Positions 27,721 to 38,008 of a stretch of 64,000 nucleotides of DNA are shown one piece after another. Source of the stretch: FEN-1073 sp963780865 (GTDB lineage: Bacteria; Chloroflexota; Anaerolineae; Anaerolineales; RBG-16-64-43); NCBI GenBank assembly GCA_963780865.1, contig CAWADT010000025.1, positions 14,615-78,614 of the forward strand, written 5' to 3'. A program made the translations under genes and the position numbers. Below the pieces are notes generated by a model. That model worked only from the letters and a program-made list of their open reading frames with translations, was not told where the DNA came from and searched no databases. Numbering within the stretch: position 1 is the first letter of the stretch; every line of letters begins with the position of its first letter.

Positions 27721-28785
27721 GAACCGGGTTGTCGCCCCGCAGTACGTGCAGTGAATCTCCGTTTGCCCGCGGAGGATCGGCGCAGAAAATGCGCCGCCGC
27801 ACGAGGAACACTTGGTCGGCGCAGACCGCAGACGCTGTTTTTCCTCTTCCGAAATCGGCTCCACCCGGCTCTTCTCGATCTCCCCGTCTTTCACCCGTCC
27901 GACGGTTGCCTGCCACAGGTTGCAATCCTGGCCGTCGATATGAAAGTGCGCCTTGCGCACCGGCGCGCCGGAAGAAAAATCGAAATCGAGATGATCCTCG
28001 TGGCCCATGAGTCCTTTTTTGCTGGCCAACACTCCGGTGACATCCGGCAGAGCGACCGCAAGCAGCGCTTCCTGTACTTTTTGTTTCTCGGTGGCGATGA
28101 ACAGCACTTTCTTGGTGGCCACTTCCTCTTTCCGCTCATACGCCAGGCGCTGATCGGTTAGGTACAGAATCCCCTGAACCGCCGGTTCCCCTTCGCGGTC
28201 CCACTTGGCTTTCACCGCCAGGACCGGCGTCTCTTCCGCCAGCCATCCGATTTTGGATTCCGCGGCTTGATCCATGATCCAGGAAATCTGCTGAAGGTGT
28301 TGCTCGAGCGCGCCGAGATCCGACGCCATGGTGCCGAACATTCCCGCCACCGCTTTTTCGGCGGCGTCGGCGGCGCCCTGCAGCGTTTCCAGCGTGTTCT
28401 CCACCGGGGGCAGCACGGCCTGGGCGGCGGCGGGGCTGGTGGCCCGGGCGGAGGCCTGGGCAACGTCGGCTTCGGCTTGAGCCACCCGCGGTTTAAGGGC
28501 GGCCGACTCGCTGACGATGGATTGCATCACGGCCGGTTTCAAATCCGCCCAGCGCCTGCGAAAATCCAGGCATTGCGGTTCGAGATCTTTTTCCCAGGCG
28601 TAGCCGCGTTCCCGGACGGTGCGCGCCAGATCGAATACCCGGTTGGCCCGGGCTTCCACGTCGTCGGCTTGGTTGCGCACGGAGGTGAGCAGCGCTTTTT
28701 GTTGAACGTCGGCCAAAGTGCTTTTCAGATTGTCCACCCTTCGGCGCACGTCTTCCATCGGATCGGGAGCAGAGGATGCGGTCAT
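27718..28785 (-). CDS. Coiled-coil / PH-like / zinc-ribbon protein
   Basis: A 355-residue protein with no signal or membrane segment. Residues 1-175 are helical and rich in Ala/Glu/Gln, probably coiled coil. Around 190-240, QGILYLTDQRLAYERKE resembles bacterial PH/GRAM-like domains. The C-terminus has CSSCGG and CTYCG, a zinc ribbon. GGAGG precedes ATG 28785. I do not recognise a named family; the layout suggests a cytosolic adaptor. Its stop lies in an inverted repeat. Confidence 0.65.
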   Translation of the reverse strand: MTASSAPDPMEDVRRRVDNLKSTLADVQQKALLTSVRNQADDVEARANRVFDLARTVRERGYAWEKDLEPQCLDFRRRWADLKPAVMQSIVSESAALKPRVAQAEADVAQASARATSPAAAQAVLPPVENTLETLQGAADAAEKAVAGMFGTMASDLGALEQHLQQISWIMDQAAESKIGWLAEETPVLAVKAKWDREGEPAVQGILYLTDQRLAYERKEEVATKKVLFIATEKQKVQEALLAVALPDVTGVLASKKGLMGHEDHLDFDFSSGAPVRKAHFHIDGQDCNLWQATVGRVKDGEIEKSRVEPISEEEKQRLRSAPTKCSSCGGAFSAPILRGQTEIHCTYCGATTRF

Positions 28786-29020
28786 TGTTTCCTCCATAGA
28801 GAAGGATAGTATAGCGGAAAAATGCAAACCGCGAATCAAAAAGCGATATAAATAATAATCCGCGGGAATCATGGGCACGGAAGGTATTGCGTTTGGGACG
28901 GGTAACGCGGCCGGAGCAGTCCACTCGAATTCGGAGCCGGGTCCACAGGCGCGAGGAGTTCTTTTTTTCGGGGAGACGCGTGGCCTTTTGGGCGGAAAAC
29001 CCTCGGCGTCTTTAAATGCC

Positions 29021-30205
29021 TCAGTTTGCCAAATTAAAATAACCGTGCGGATCGACGCGCACACCGTCATAGATCATTTCGAAATGCAGGTGGGGACCGG
29101 TGGAGTTCCCAGTCGATCCGCCCAGCCCGATTTGGCCTCCGCGTTGAACGGTATAACCGCAGCCCACATCGATCCGACTAAGGTGGCCGTACACGGTTTG
29201 CCAGCCGTTGCCGTGATCGATGACCACGAGGTTGCCGTAACCCCAGGTGTTCCATCCTGCGTAGACTATCACTCCACGGTCTGCGGCGTGCACAGGTTCG
29301 CCCAGGGTGAGGTATAGATCGATGCCGTGATGGTAAGCTGTGTAATTGTTCCCGATGATCCAATTGCTGGCGGTGGGCAGGAACCAGGCGCCCGTGCCGG
29401 CGGATCCGCTGTAGACTCCGGTGCATGCGCCCGGCCCGCCGAAGGTCCAATAGGTGCCGCTCGTCGAGCGGACAACTTGAGGCTCCCACTCCTTGAATTC
29501 CCGGTGGCCGCCGGGAATGACCAGACGGGTTCCGGGAACGATCCCTGGATTTTGAATGTCGACGGTCGGCGCGAGATCATTCCCCGGCCAAAGAATGATG
29601 TCTTCCGGTGTTACGCCGAAGGCGCCGGCCACCGCATCCAACCGGTCTCCCGCCTGCCATTGATAATACAACCCGTCGACGGGCAGGATATAAAGCACCT
29701 GCCCGGGAACGATGATCTCCGGATTGTCTTTTAATACGTCGTAGTTAGCCCAAAGAATGGTTTCGGGTTTGATCTTGAATTTGTCGGCGATGGCGAAGAG
29801 GAAGTCACCCGATTGCACGGTATAGGTAATCACATCCGCCCGGAAATCGGCGGGTTCGGTGGAACCCGAGGTGATCAACCGGGAGAGGTAAGGATTCAAA
29901 TTCGAGCGGCTCACTTGCGGGAGGGGTTGAGCCGCCTCCTCGGAAGCGAGGGGCGTTTGTCTCGCCGCCTTCCCCTCCTTGGAACCGGACAACCACGAGC
30001 TCACCGCGGGCCTGGCCAGGACGGCCACCGTAACCAGGACCGCGAGGATCGTGAAAAAGCCGGCCCATCGAAGCCAAGGTTGGCGGATCATCGCCGCCCA
30101 AGAATTATTATTTGCCGCCCGGTCGCTTGATCCGGAGAGAGGGGTTGTTGCCGGTTTCGCCGCTTCCGGTTCGATATCGCGTTTTATTTTTACTTTTGAA
30201 TCCAT
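29021..30205 (-). CDS. LysM-containing M23 peptidase (cell-wall endopeptidase)
   Basis: A 394-residue protein. One membrane helix at about 47-66 anchors it. Two LysM-like domains follow (about 128-175 and 178-232). The C-terminal M23 domain has H292-x3-D296, YGHL with H341, and TGPHLHFE with H372 and H374, so the zinc site is complete. M23 enzymes cut peptidoglycan cross-bridges or activate amidases. It stands alone, upstream (in transcription order) of the zinc-ribbon gene. Confidence 0.92.
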   Translation of the reverse strand: MDSKVKIKRDIEPEAAKPATTPLSGSSDRAANNNSWAAMIRQPWLRWAGFFTILAVLVTVAVLARPAVSSWLSGSKEGKAARQTPLASEEAAQPLPQVSRSNLNPYLSRLITSGSTEPADFRADVITYTVQSGDFLFAIADKFKIKPETILWANYDVLKDNPEIIVPGQVLYILPVDGLYYQWQAGDRLDAVAGAFGVTPEDIILWPGNDLAPTVDIQNPGIVPGTRLVIPGGHREFKEWEPQVVRSTSGTYWTFGGPGACTGVYSGSAGTGAWFLPTASNWIIGNNYTAYHHGIDLYLTLGEPVHAADRGVIVYAGWNTWGYGNLVVIDHGNGWQTVYGHLSRIDVGCGYTVQRGGQIGLGGSTGNSTGPHLHFEMIYDGVRVDPHGYFNLAN

Positions 30206-30342
30206 GGAATTATTCTAGCACATCCGGCAATTGGCCTAGATTAATACTTGAATATTGATCGACATTGCGCCCGAAAAATAGTATTTCCGCAATATTCTCT
30301 GCTTAAATTGTTGTCGGGAGAATCGGGACCATGACGAGAACC

Positions 30343-30467
30343 GATGTACGCGGATTACACGGAAAGGGCGCGGAATGCACGAAATGAAAAGGGAGTTTTG
30401 CGGGATTGCTATTCTTTCCGGTTTGTTAATGCGCAATCCGTTTTATTCCGTGAAATCCGCGTACCGA
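30343..30467. repeat. Inverted repeat of the CACGGATT family
   Basis: Outer arms GTACGCGGATTACACGGA and TCCGTGAAATCCGCGTAC enclose a less regular centre of about 90 bases. It sits upstream of the M23 peptidase gene and downstream of prfB. Confidence 0.7.
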
Positions 30468-30505
30468 ATTAATTCTTGGGAAGACAACGTTCATTTCGCA
30501 CGCGA

Positions 30506-31607
30506 TTATTTTTTATTCCCAATCCGGGAGCGGAGGTACGCCTCGATAAAACCATCGAGCTCGCCGCTCAGCACCGCCGTAGTGTTCCCGGTCTCGTACT
30601 CGGTGCGGTGATCCTTGACCATCTGGTAGGGATGCAGCACGTAGGAGCGGATCTGGCTGCCCCATTCGGCTTTGATGTGCTCCCCCTTGAGCGCGGAGAT
30701 TTCTTTTTCCTGCTGCTCGTTCTGGAGGTCGAGCAGGCGGGCCCGGAGGACGCGCATCGCGTTCTCGCGGTTCTGGGTCTGCGAGCGCTCGTTTTGGCAG
30801 GTGACGACGATGCCGGTGGGCAAATGGGTGATGCGAATGGCGGTTTCGTTCTTCTGCACGTTTTGTCCGCCCGCGCCCGAGGAGCGGTAGGTTTCGATTT
30901 TTATGTCCGCCGGCGGGATGTCGATTTCCCCGGCCTGTTCGAGCTGCGGGTAGACTTCCACCAGCGCGAACGAAGTGTGGCGGCGGTTGGCCGAATCGAA
31001 GGGCGAGAGCCGCACCAGGCGGTGGACTCCTTTCTCGGCCTTTAGGTATCCGTAGACGCTCGGCCCCTTGATGGAAATCGTGACGCTCTTGATCCCGGCT
31101 TCTTCGCCGGGCATGCGGTCCAGGATTTCCGTGTCGTACCCGCGGCGCTCGGCCCAGCGCAGGAACATGCGCTCGAGCATCTCGGCCCAATCCTGGCTGT
31201 CGGTCCCTCCGGCGCCGGCGTGGATCGAGAGGAACGCGTCGGCTTCATCGTATGGTTCCGAAAGCAGCGCTTCCAGGTCCAGGCGCGCCACTTCGGTCTC
31301 GATCTCGGCGGTTTCCGTCTCCAATTCGGCGAGCATGGATTCATCGCCGAGCGCGGCCAGCTCGAGCGCATCGCGCACCCTGCGCTCGGCGCCGCGCCAC
31401 TCGGCCACTCGGTCGCGCAGAGCGGTGAGCTCGCGCATGAGTTTTTTGGCTTCGTCGGGATTGTTCCAGAGAGCGGGATTGGCCGCCCGGTCTTCGAGCT
31501 GTTTCAGACGGGTTTCTTCGGAGGCGAGGTCAAAGACTCTCCAGCAGGTGGCGGAGTTTGTCGCTTACGGTGGTCAGGCGCTGCACAAGATCGTCGAAAG
31601 TTGACAT
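30506..31607 (-). CDS. prfB: Peptide chain release factor 2, with programmed +1 frameshift
   Basis: RF2 recognises UGA and UAA. Translation begins at ATG 31607 and reaches an in-frame TGA at 31532-31530 (LESL, then CTT TGA C). A +1 shift at CTT resumes as DLASEETRLKQLEDR and continues to 30506, giving 366 residues. GGAG lies three bases before the CTT, as in the classic RF2 autoregulatory site. The SPF tripeptide (RLSPFDSANRRHT) and the GGQ motif (SSGAGGQNVQKN) confirm RF2. GAGGATA precedes the start. Confidence 0.96.
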
Positions 31608-31956
31608 GGGTATATCCTCGAAAAAATGGGAACTCGGCAAATTGTAAGCGGGATATCGCCAGGGGGCAAGCCCTTGGTTGGGCTTGGATTGGAACTCGAG
31701 GAATCATTTTTGTGTCCAGGCGGATTCAAATGGACTCAACAGCTTCGATCCGGGCTTTGGAAAATTCGAGTAGAATTTATATCTGTCTGACCGAAACCTT
31801 TTTTCCGATAATTCCAAAGACGTGTGTTCAGCCACCCGATGGAAGGATACAATCATCGGCCGTCGGATTTCTAAAAGTGGATTTTTGAACGCGAGAATTT
31901 GAACAGGCCGTCGTTGTTTGGAAGCAATAGTAAATCGGATCGTTAAGGAGGATCGC
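31608..31956. other. Intergenic region between divergent prfB and DUF3592-like gene
   Basis: No gene seen. TACAAT near 31848-31853 is a possible -10 for the plus-strand gene. AAGGAGG near its end is the ribosome site of that gene. Confidence 0.4.
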
Positions 31957-32850
31957 ATGCTATCCAACCGCATCAATCGTCTAGCCCCGCCTCCCCGGCC
32001 GGTTCCATTGCGGATTGCCATCTCCGCCATGTTCGGGATCACGGGTTGGATGGGAGCCATATTCCTAATCACTGGCCTCGCGTTTACGCTGGTTTTCACG
32101 CACGGCTATCATCCGGTCGACGAAATACGCCTGGCGGCTTCGCATACAACCGCGCAGGGGAAAATCACCGCCGTATCCGATACGAACTCAACCGAAAACG
32201 ACGTCCCCGTTTATGCGTATACGTTCGCTTTCACCACGAACCGGGGACGGCAGGTGACCGGTGAAAGCTACACAACCGGGGAGCGTTGGTCGGTGAACTC
32301 CCCGGTGATCATTGAATACGTTTCCGGGCAGCCAGCCATTGCGCGGATTTAGGGAGCGCGGGCCTCCACCTTCGCGCCGTGGATTCTATTTGTCCTGATT
32401 TTCCCCGCCGTGGGCGCGGGGTTGTTCGGATCGGCCGCGATCGGCGGTTGGCGGGAGGTGATGCTCCTGCGCCGCGGGGAGGTGGCCGACGCGAAGATCC
32501 TGGGGACTCGACCTACGGGCGTGACCGTGAACAACGTACCGGTCCTCCTTTATTCCTACGAGCTCCATACCGCCGCGGGGGAGACGTTCAACGGTTCGTC
32601 CAAAGCTTTGCCCAGCGACCGGCTGGGCGACGAGGAAAACGAACCGGCGTTGTATCTGCCGGCGAACCCCGATAACTCGATCCTGGTGGACGCCATTACC
32701 TTGAAACGGCCGTTGGACGTGGAGCCAACAAACGGGCAGTGGGTATCTCAAGGCGGATCCATCAGTGCTGTGGTGTACATTCTCGTATGGATCTGCGCGA
32801 TAATACTGATTGGTTATGGTTTTTTGAGTACATTGGGGATCCTGCGGTAA
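31957..32850 (+). pseudogene. DUF3592-like membrane protein interrupted by an in-frame TAG
   Basis: A single frame runs from ATG 31957 (AAGGAGG upstream) to 32850, with a TAG at 32350-32352. The first part (132 residues) has one membrane helix and an extracytoplasmic beta domain with TYSYTFAFT-like strands. The second part repeats the plan: helix WILFVLIFPAVGAGLF, a beta domain (VTVNNVPVLLYSYELHTAAG) and a final helix. Together they look like the DUF3592 architecture of about 297 residues. It is a nonsense mutation, a sequencing error, or, less likely, two genes. Function unknown. Confidence 0.6.
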
Positions 32851-32892
32851 ACCCGTCGGAGCTATTCCCTTCTATAGTAAGGAAATGATATA

Positions 32893-32960
32893 AGGACAGG
32901 ATTTACAGGATTTTCAAGATTATTATTATAAAATCCTGTTCATCCTGTAAATCCTGTCAA
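32893..32960. repeat. Inverted repeat of the ACAGGATTTACAGGAT family
   Basis: GACAGGATTTACAGGATTTT faces AAAATCCTGTTCATCCTG and then TAAATCCTGTC. Short repeats of this look are common in bacterial intergenic DNA. It lies between convergent genes. Confidence 0.75.
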
Positions 32961-32968
32961 ATAACTCC

Positions 32969-33041
32969 TCCCTGCCCTCCCCAAATCTGTTGCAAAATAA
33001 CTTCTTTATGTCAATTCTTACTACATAGATTTGGAGCGTGG
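32969..33041. repeat. CCTCCCCAAATCTG inverted repeat, copy overlapping the ftsY end
   Basis: CCCTCCCCAAATCTG on the left and a degenerate ATAGATTTGGAGCGTGGGG on the right. The right arm forms the last codons and stop of ftsY (RSKSM). Related copies lie at 37873-37975 and 39850-39950. Confidence 0.65.
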
Positions 33042-33941
33042 GGTCAGCAGCCCGTCGAGAAACGACTGCGGATCGAACGGCGCCAGGTCCTGCGCATGCT
33101 CCCCCAGCCCGACGTAGATAATCGGCAGCCCGAGCTCCGAACGGATGCGGAAGACGATCCCGCCTTTGGCGGAACCGTCGAGCTTGGCCAGGATCACGCC
33201 GTCGGCACCGACCGCTTCGCGGAAAGCCGCGGCTTGGGTCAGCGCATTCTGGCCGGTGGCGGCGTCCAGCACCAGCCAGGTGTGGTGCGGCGCGCCGGGA
33301 ACGACCTTCCCCAGCACGCGGCGGACTTTTTTAAGCTCCTCCATCAGGTTATAACTGGTATGCTGCCTTCCGGCCGTATCCACGATCAGCAAATCCGCCC
33401 GGCGGGCAAGCGCGGCCTGGGCGGCGTCGAAGACCACCGCGCCCGGATCGGAGCCGGGGGCGCCTGTGATGATGTCCACGTTAAGCCGCTGAGCCCAGGT
33501 TGCCAGCTGCTCGGAAGCCGCGGCCCGGAAGGTATCCGCCGCGGCCAGCAGCACCCGTTTCCCCTCGTGCTGATAGCGGTCTGCGAGCTTCGCGATGGAT
33601 GTGGTTTTACCGGACCCGTTCACGCCGACGATGAGGAAGACGGTTGGCTTGGAGCTGAATTCAAGCAGCGCGGGGGATTCCAAAAATGCGGAGAGGAATT
33701 CGCGCAGCGCCCGGTCAAGGTCCGCCCGCTGCAGCAAACCCTGTTCTTTTACTTTGCGCTGAAGAAACTCGATCGCTTCCTGGCTCAGCCGCGGGCCCAG
33801 ATCCGCCTGGAGCAGCAGCGATTCCATTTCCTCCCAGGCGGCGGGGGTGATTTCCGTCGCGCCGAGAAGCGCAGCCACGCGGCCGAAAGCCGCGCGGCGG
33901 GTGCGGTCGAGCGCCTGTTTCCAATCTCCGGGTGCGGTCAT
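33021..33941 (-). CDS. ftsY: Signal recognition particle receptor FtsY
   Basis: A 306-residue SRP GTPase that docks ribosome-SRP complexes at the membrane. NG-domain motifs are GVNGSGKTT (G1), DTFRAAASEQL (G2), DTAGRQ (G3), AKLDGSAKGG (G4) and the closing GLGEHAQDLAPFDP. There is no acidic A domain, as in short bacterial forms. I chose ATG 33941; TATAAT at 33954-33949 ends seven bases upstream, so the mRNA is probably leaderless. An in-frame extension to 34496 is an artefact. The C-terminal tail comes from a repeat. Confidence 0.95.
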   Translation of the reverse strand: MTAPGDWKQALDRTRRAAFGRVAALLGATEITPAAWEEMESLLLQADLGPRLSQEAIEFLQRKVKEQGLLQRADLDRALREFLSAFLESPALLEFSSKPTVFLIVGVNGSGKTTSIAKLADRYQHEGKRVLLAAADTFRAAASEQLATWAQRLNVDIITGAPGSDPGAVVFDAAQAALARRADLLIVDTAGRQHTSYNLMEELKKVRRVLGKVVPGAPHHTWLVLDAATGQNALTQAAAFREAVGADGVILAKLDGSAKGGIVFRIRSELGLPIIYVGLGEHAQDLAPFDPQSFLDGLLTPRSKSM

Positions 33942-34019
33942 CGCGGGGATTATACCCGAGCCGCGTGTCGGAATTCCGCTTAATGGCGCGCTGTGCGGCA
34001 TGATACAATTTCCCGCAGG

Positions 34020-34694
34020 ATGAGCAATATCAATCTTCCCTCGAACGCTTCCCCGCATTCCTGGCCGATCCGGCTGATCGTCCTTTGCCTGATTCTGTTC
34101 GGATCGGGCATCGCGGTGGGGTACAGCGTGAGGGATTTCATCTCGCAAGGGGGCGTGAGCATGGCATCCAACGCGGAGCTGGACGCCAGCGTCAAGGACG
34201 ATCCGTCCTGGGGCCCGGCGGGCGCGAAAGTCACCATGATCGAATTCGGCGATTTTGAATGCCCCTTCTGCAAACAATGGTATGAAACGGTCTACGAAAA
34301 ACTTCAGTCCAATTACGGCGATAAGATCCGCTTTGTCTTCCGCGATTTTCCGCTCACGTCGATCCATCCCGACGCAAAGCCTGCGGCGGTTGCCGCGAAC
34401 TGCGCCGGCGAGCAGAGCCGCTATTGGGATTACTTCCAATTGTTGTATGGCGGCGAAAAATTGGGCGCAGACGTTTATCAAACCTACGCAAAGCAATTGA
34501 AGTTGAATCTATCGTCCTTTAATGGTTGCCTCAAAAGCGGCCGGTACGACAAGGAAATCTCGCTCGACACGCAGGACGGGGAACGGATGGGGGTCAACGG
34601 CGTGCCGGCATTCCTGATCAACGGCAGACTGATTTCCGGCCTTCAGCCGTATGCGACGTTCCAGCAGGCGATCGACGAGGAATTAAACAAGTAA
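34020..34694 (+). CDS. DsbA-like thioredoxin-fold protein, membrane-anchored
   Basis: A 224-residue protein. An N-terminal helix (IRLIVLCLILFGSGIAVGYS) anchors it with the catalytic domain outside. FGDFECPFCKQWY holds the CPFC redox pair, and GVNGVPAFLING holds the cis-proline. This is the DsbA/thioredoxin_4 type found in Gram-positive-like envelopes, forming or shuffling disulfides. TACAAT at 34004-34009 (extended -10) lies ten bases before ATG 34020. It is divergent from ftsY. Confidence 0.9.
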   Translation: MSNINLPSNASPHSWPIRLIVLCLILFGSGIAVGYSVRDFISQGGVSMASNAELDASVKDDPSWGPAGAKVTMIEFGDFECPFCKQWYETVYEKLQSNYGDKIRFVFRDFPLTSIHPDAKPAAVAANCAGEQSRYWDYFQLLYGGEKLGADVYQTYAKQLKLNLSSFNGCLKSGRYDKEISLDTQDGERMGVNGVPAFLINGRLISGLQPYATFQQAIDEELNK

Positions 34695-34717
34695 GGGAAT
34701 GCAGTTTGCATTAGGTT

Positions 34718-34840
34718 TGGGTACACGGAAAACACCGAAGCAACCGAATCCACGGAAGGATAAAAAATTATTCCTAATGTAGGTGAATTCCATGTCTTGG
34801 TCGGTGAATTCGGTGCTTTTTCGGTGTAATCCGTGTACAT
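34718..34840. repeat. Inverted repeat of the CACGGA/TCCGTG family
   Basis: GGTACACGGAAAACACCGAA on the left faces TTCGGTGTAATCCGTGTAC on the right, with internal repeats of CGGTGAATTCGGTG. It sits between the DsbA-like gene and the sigma-factor gene. Confidence 0.7.
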
Positions 34841-34920
34841 CTTTGCAATTCTTTTTTCAAATCCCTCTTTTTTTCTAGATTGTCCCTTTTTGCCCGTTGG
34901 CCCGATACAATCTATAGAAC

Positions 34921-35523
34921 ATGAAAGCTAATCCCGTTTCCCATCCGGAGGATTCGAACCAGATGCGCAAATCCCTGCCGGCCGAATCGGTTGAGCTCCC
35001 GGCCGCGGAGGAAGCCGCGTTGATCGACGCGGCCCGCCGGGATCCGGAGGCGTTCGCCGCGCTCTACGACCGTTACGTGCAATCCGTCTACCGGTACCTC
35101 CATAGCCGGGTCGGTTCGTCGCGGGAAGCGGAGGAGCTCACCGCGCAGACGTTCCTGGCCGCGATCGAATCGCTGCCGCGTTACGATCACCGCGGACTAT
35201 TCTCCGCCTGGTTGTTTTCCATCGCGCGCCGCAAGGCGGCCGATTTTTTCCGCCGGAGGCAGCCGCTGCCGCTCGAGGTAGCCGAGGAGTTTCCATCCGA
35301 AGCGGATCTCCCCGGCGAGGCGGACCGCGGCGAGCAGATCCGAAAACTCGCGCGGTTGGTCCGGTCGCTGGAGGAGAACGAGCGCGAGTTGATCCATCTG
35401 CATTTCACGGCCGGGCTGACCTTCGCCGAGATGGCTTCGCTGCTGGGGAAGAAGGAAGACGCCGTGAAGAAATCGGTCTACCGGCTGCTCGAGCGGCTGC
35501 ACGGAAGGATGGAAATGCGATGA
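34921..35523 (+). CDS. ECF RNA polymerase sigma factor
   Basis: A 200-residue ECF sigma. Region 2 is ALYDRYVQSVYRYLHSRVGS with the AEELTAQTFLAA helix, and region 4 is LTFAEMASLLGKKEDAVKKS. TACAAT at 34906-34911 lies nine bases before the ATG. Its stop overlaps the start of the next gene (ATGA), a membrane protein with the layout of an anti-sigma factor. The signal is unknown. Confidence 0.92.
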   Translation: MKANPVSHPEDSNQMRKSLPAESVELPAAEEAALIDAARRDPEAFAALYDRYVQSVYRYLHSRVGSSREAEELTAQTFLAAIESLPRYDHRGLFSAWLFSIARRKAADFFRRRQPLPLEVAEEFPSEADLPGEADRGEQIRKLARLVRSLEENERELIHLHFTAGLTFAEMASLLGKKEDAVKKSVYRLLERLHGRMEMR

Positions 35524-37873
35524 ATGATTACTTTCCCCCTCCCGAATTCCTGCTTCAAATAGAGTCCGCAGTAGCGATGACCCCTCCGCGCGAGGAATTC
35601 ACCCGCGGGTTGCGCGAAAGGTTGAGGGTACGCGGATTCGCGCTCCTGGCCCGCAACAGGATGCGCGTCCGCCTCGCGTGGGGGCTCGCGGTCGTCCTGG
35701 TTCTGTTGGCGGCGGGCATATTGATCGCCGGTCCGCAGAATGTTGTTTCCGCGTTGCAGCAAATCCTCGGCTACATCCCCGGCATCGGAATCGTCCAACC
35801 CGGTTCGATCCGGGTGCTCGCGGAGCCGGTGTACGTCACCCGCGAAGGGATCACGCTGACGCTGGAACAGGTGGTGGCGGATCCGTCGCAGACGATTGTC
35901 GTCTATAAAGTTGAAGGGCTTCTCCGTGGCGGTGGCCAATTCCAATGGCGAGGGCGGTCCGGTCTGCGCTGGGCCGGAAGTGCTGAGACTCCCGAACGGA
36001 ATCGAGCTTTCCAATTCCGGAGGCGGCGGCAATGGATGGGGGTCGGGTTACCGCAGCCGCCTTGAGTTCGCCGCCATGCCGCCGGATGTAAATGAAGGAA
36101 CGCTGGTGGTTCCATGCATCATGGACATGCCGCCGGGCAAGGCGCCGGAGGATTGGAGCCTGCCGTTCCGGCTCAAGCCCGCTCCGGCGGATCTGACCGT
36201 CGTGCCGGTGCTCGAAATGCCGACGCCGACGGTTGACCTTTCGACGCCTTTGGCGACTCCCAGCGCGGCGACAACCGAAACGTACGGAATCGTTGTGTCG
36301 CTGGAAAAGGTCATTCCATTGGAAGATGGGTACGTTCTGCTTGGAAACCTTCGGGCTTCCGACGAGCGCTTTAGCCTTGCCGGCGATCCCTTCGGGTTTA
36401 CGGTCACCGACGCCGATGGAATGCAAATACCCGTGCAATGGGATCAAGCCGACCTTCCCATGACGCAAACCTACGATCCAAGCATTCTTCCCTTCGCCTA
36501 CCGGATCCAGGGAAAATCCTTCCGCGGTCCGCTGACTCTGGCATTTACCTCGATGAGTGTTTACCTCAATAACCCGGTTCGGTTTTCCTTCGATACCGGT
36601 CCGAATCCGGCCGAGGGGCAATCATGGAAAATCGACCGCGAACTGGATATTTTGGGAATTCCGGTGCGGTTGGATTCGGCGACGATGATGGATTTCAACG
36701 GGACGCCGGCGTTTGAGCTGGCGTTGCAGCTTCCTCCTGCGTTGCGTTCCCTGCAAATTGGGTTGGAGGATAGCCCTGGAATTTGGAAAACGCCTGTGCC
36801 CACCGGCTCCGAGGGCGGGGGTGGCGGCGGGGGCGGCGGGACCGGTGGGTTTAACGCGGCGGGCGAGTTGCTGGCCTACGTTTTTCCGGACGGTCAGATC
36901 GTGGGCGGGCGGATCAATCTCACCGTCTACATGGCGGATATCAACGGGGAATGGAGCACGACCTGGAACCCGCCGATCGTGGCCGGCGCGCCGACCGCAA
37001 CGCCGCAACCGCAGGCCTGCCTCACCCAGGCGAAGTGGGATACGCTGTCCGCGGCGCCGTCGGTTCCGGCCGGCCTGGGCGGAACGATCCTGACGTCGCG
37101 CGGCGCCGTCGCGCCGAATCCTTCGCTGTTCCTTTCCGGGCTCGACGGAAGCGGCGAAAAGGGTTTGCCATTCGGCGACGGATCGCTATCGCCGGACGGT
37201 GGGAAATCTCGTCTACGCCGGCGCGGACAACCGGATGTACCTCTACGACGTGGCGAGCGGAAAGTCGGCGCCGCTCACTCCGCCCGGCGTGACCGGGGAT
37301 CACCCGTTGTGGTCGCCGGACGGGAAGCGGATTGCGATGAATCAATTCCTGGAAAATGAACACGTTGTGGTGATGGACGCCGACGGATCGGGGTTACGTC
37401 GCGTGACCCGCGGCGTGTCGATCGAGTTCCTGGTCGGCTGGTCGCCGGACGGAAAGCAGGTTTTCTATATTCAGCTAGGCGATGGAGGAAAATATTATTT
37501 GCACTCCGCGGACCTCGAGACCGGAGAGGTAGCGGATTTCTTTTCGATCGGGGGGAAGAACCCTTCGCCGACGGTTTCGCCAGACGGCCGGTGGGTGGCG
37601 TTTCTCGAATCGGGTTTCGGCGCGCCGGCGGCGGACGTCTACATTGCGCGCCTCGACGGATCGGACCGGCGCCTGATGACGCACCTCGATACGGGGTCTT
37701 TCTATGCGTACGCGCCGATGTGGAGCCCGGACGGCCGCTGGCTGGCGGTGAGCATCCAGAAGGCGGACGCCTTGCAGCCCGGCGATCCGGCGATTGCGCT
37801 GATCCAACCAGATACATGTGAAGCGGTGATGCTGCCGAATGTTCGCGGGGAAATCCGATCGTGGATACCGTAA
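35520..37873 (+). pseudogene. Anti-sigma-like membrane protein fused to a WD40-like propeller, two frameshifts
   Basis: Starts at ATG 35520 overlapping the sigma gene. About 60 cytosolic residues, a helix (LAWGLAVVLVLLAAGILIAG) and an outer beta domain of DUF4179 flavour follow. A one-base shift near 35919 (VEGL to SVAVANSNGEGG) and another near 37198 (LSPDG to GNLVYAGADNRM) are needed to read on. The last 220 residues are TolB-like propeller repeats (LWSPDGKRIAMNQ, GWSPDGKQVFYIQ, TVSPDGRWVAFLE). Total about 784 residues. It probably held the sigma factor inactive and sensed something outside. Both lesions are single extra bases. Confidence 0.65.
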
Positions 37874-37975
37874 CCCCTCCCACCCTCCCCAAATCTGTGA
37901 CGAAATTTTTTCTAGAAGCCGATTCTTCCTTCACAGATTTGGGGAGGGGTTGGGGTGGGGAGGGTAGCCGGACCC
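37873..37975. repeat. CCTCCCCAAATCTG inverted repeat (copy 1)
   Basis: Arms CCCTCCCCAAATCTGTGA and TCACAGATTTGGGGAGGG around a centre of about 40 bases. It lies between convergent genes and could end both transcripts. Confidence 0.8.
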
Positions 37976-38008
37976 TCGGCGGTTTTTCGGGGGGAAGGCC
38001 GGGAGGGG

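Noticed and set aside
33942..34496. N-terminal extension of ftsY on the minus strand
   Set aside because: The extension is antisense to the DsbA-like gene and is not FtsY-like; the start at 33941 has a -10 box just upstream.
37275..38008. Minus-strand continuation of the flippase frame past its stop region
   Set aside because: After the second frame lesion this text is antisense to the propeller domain gene and has no membrane character; the true end is at 38009.
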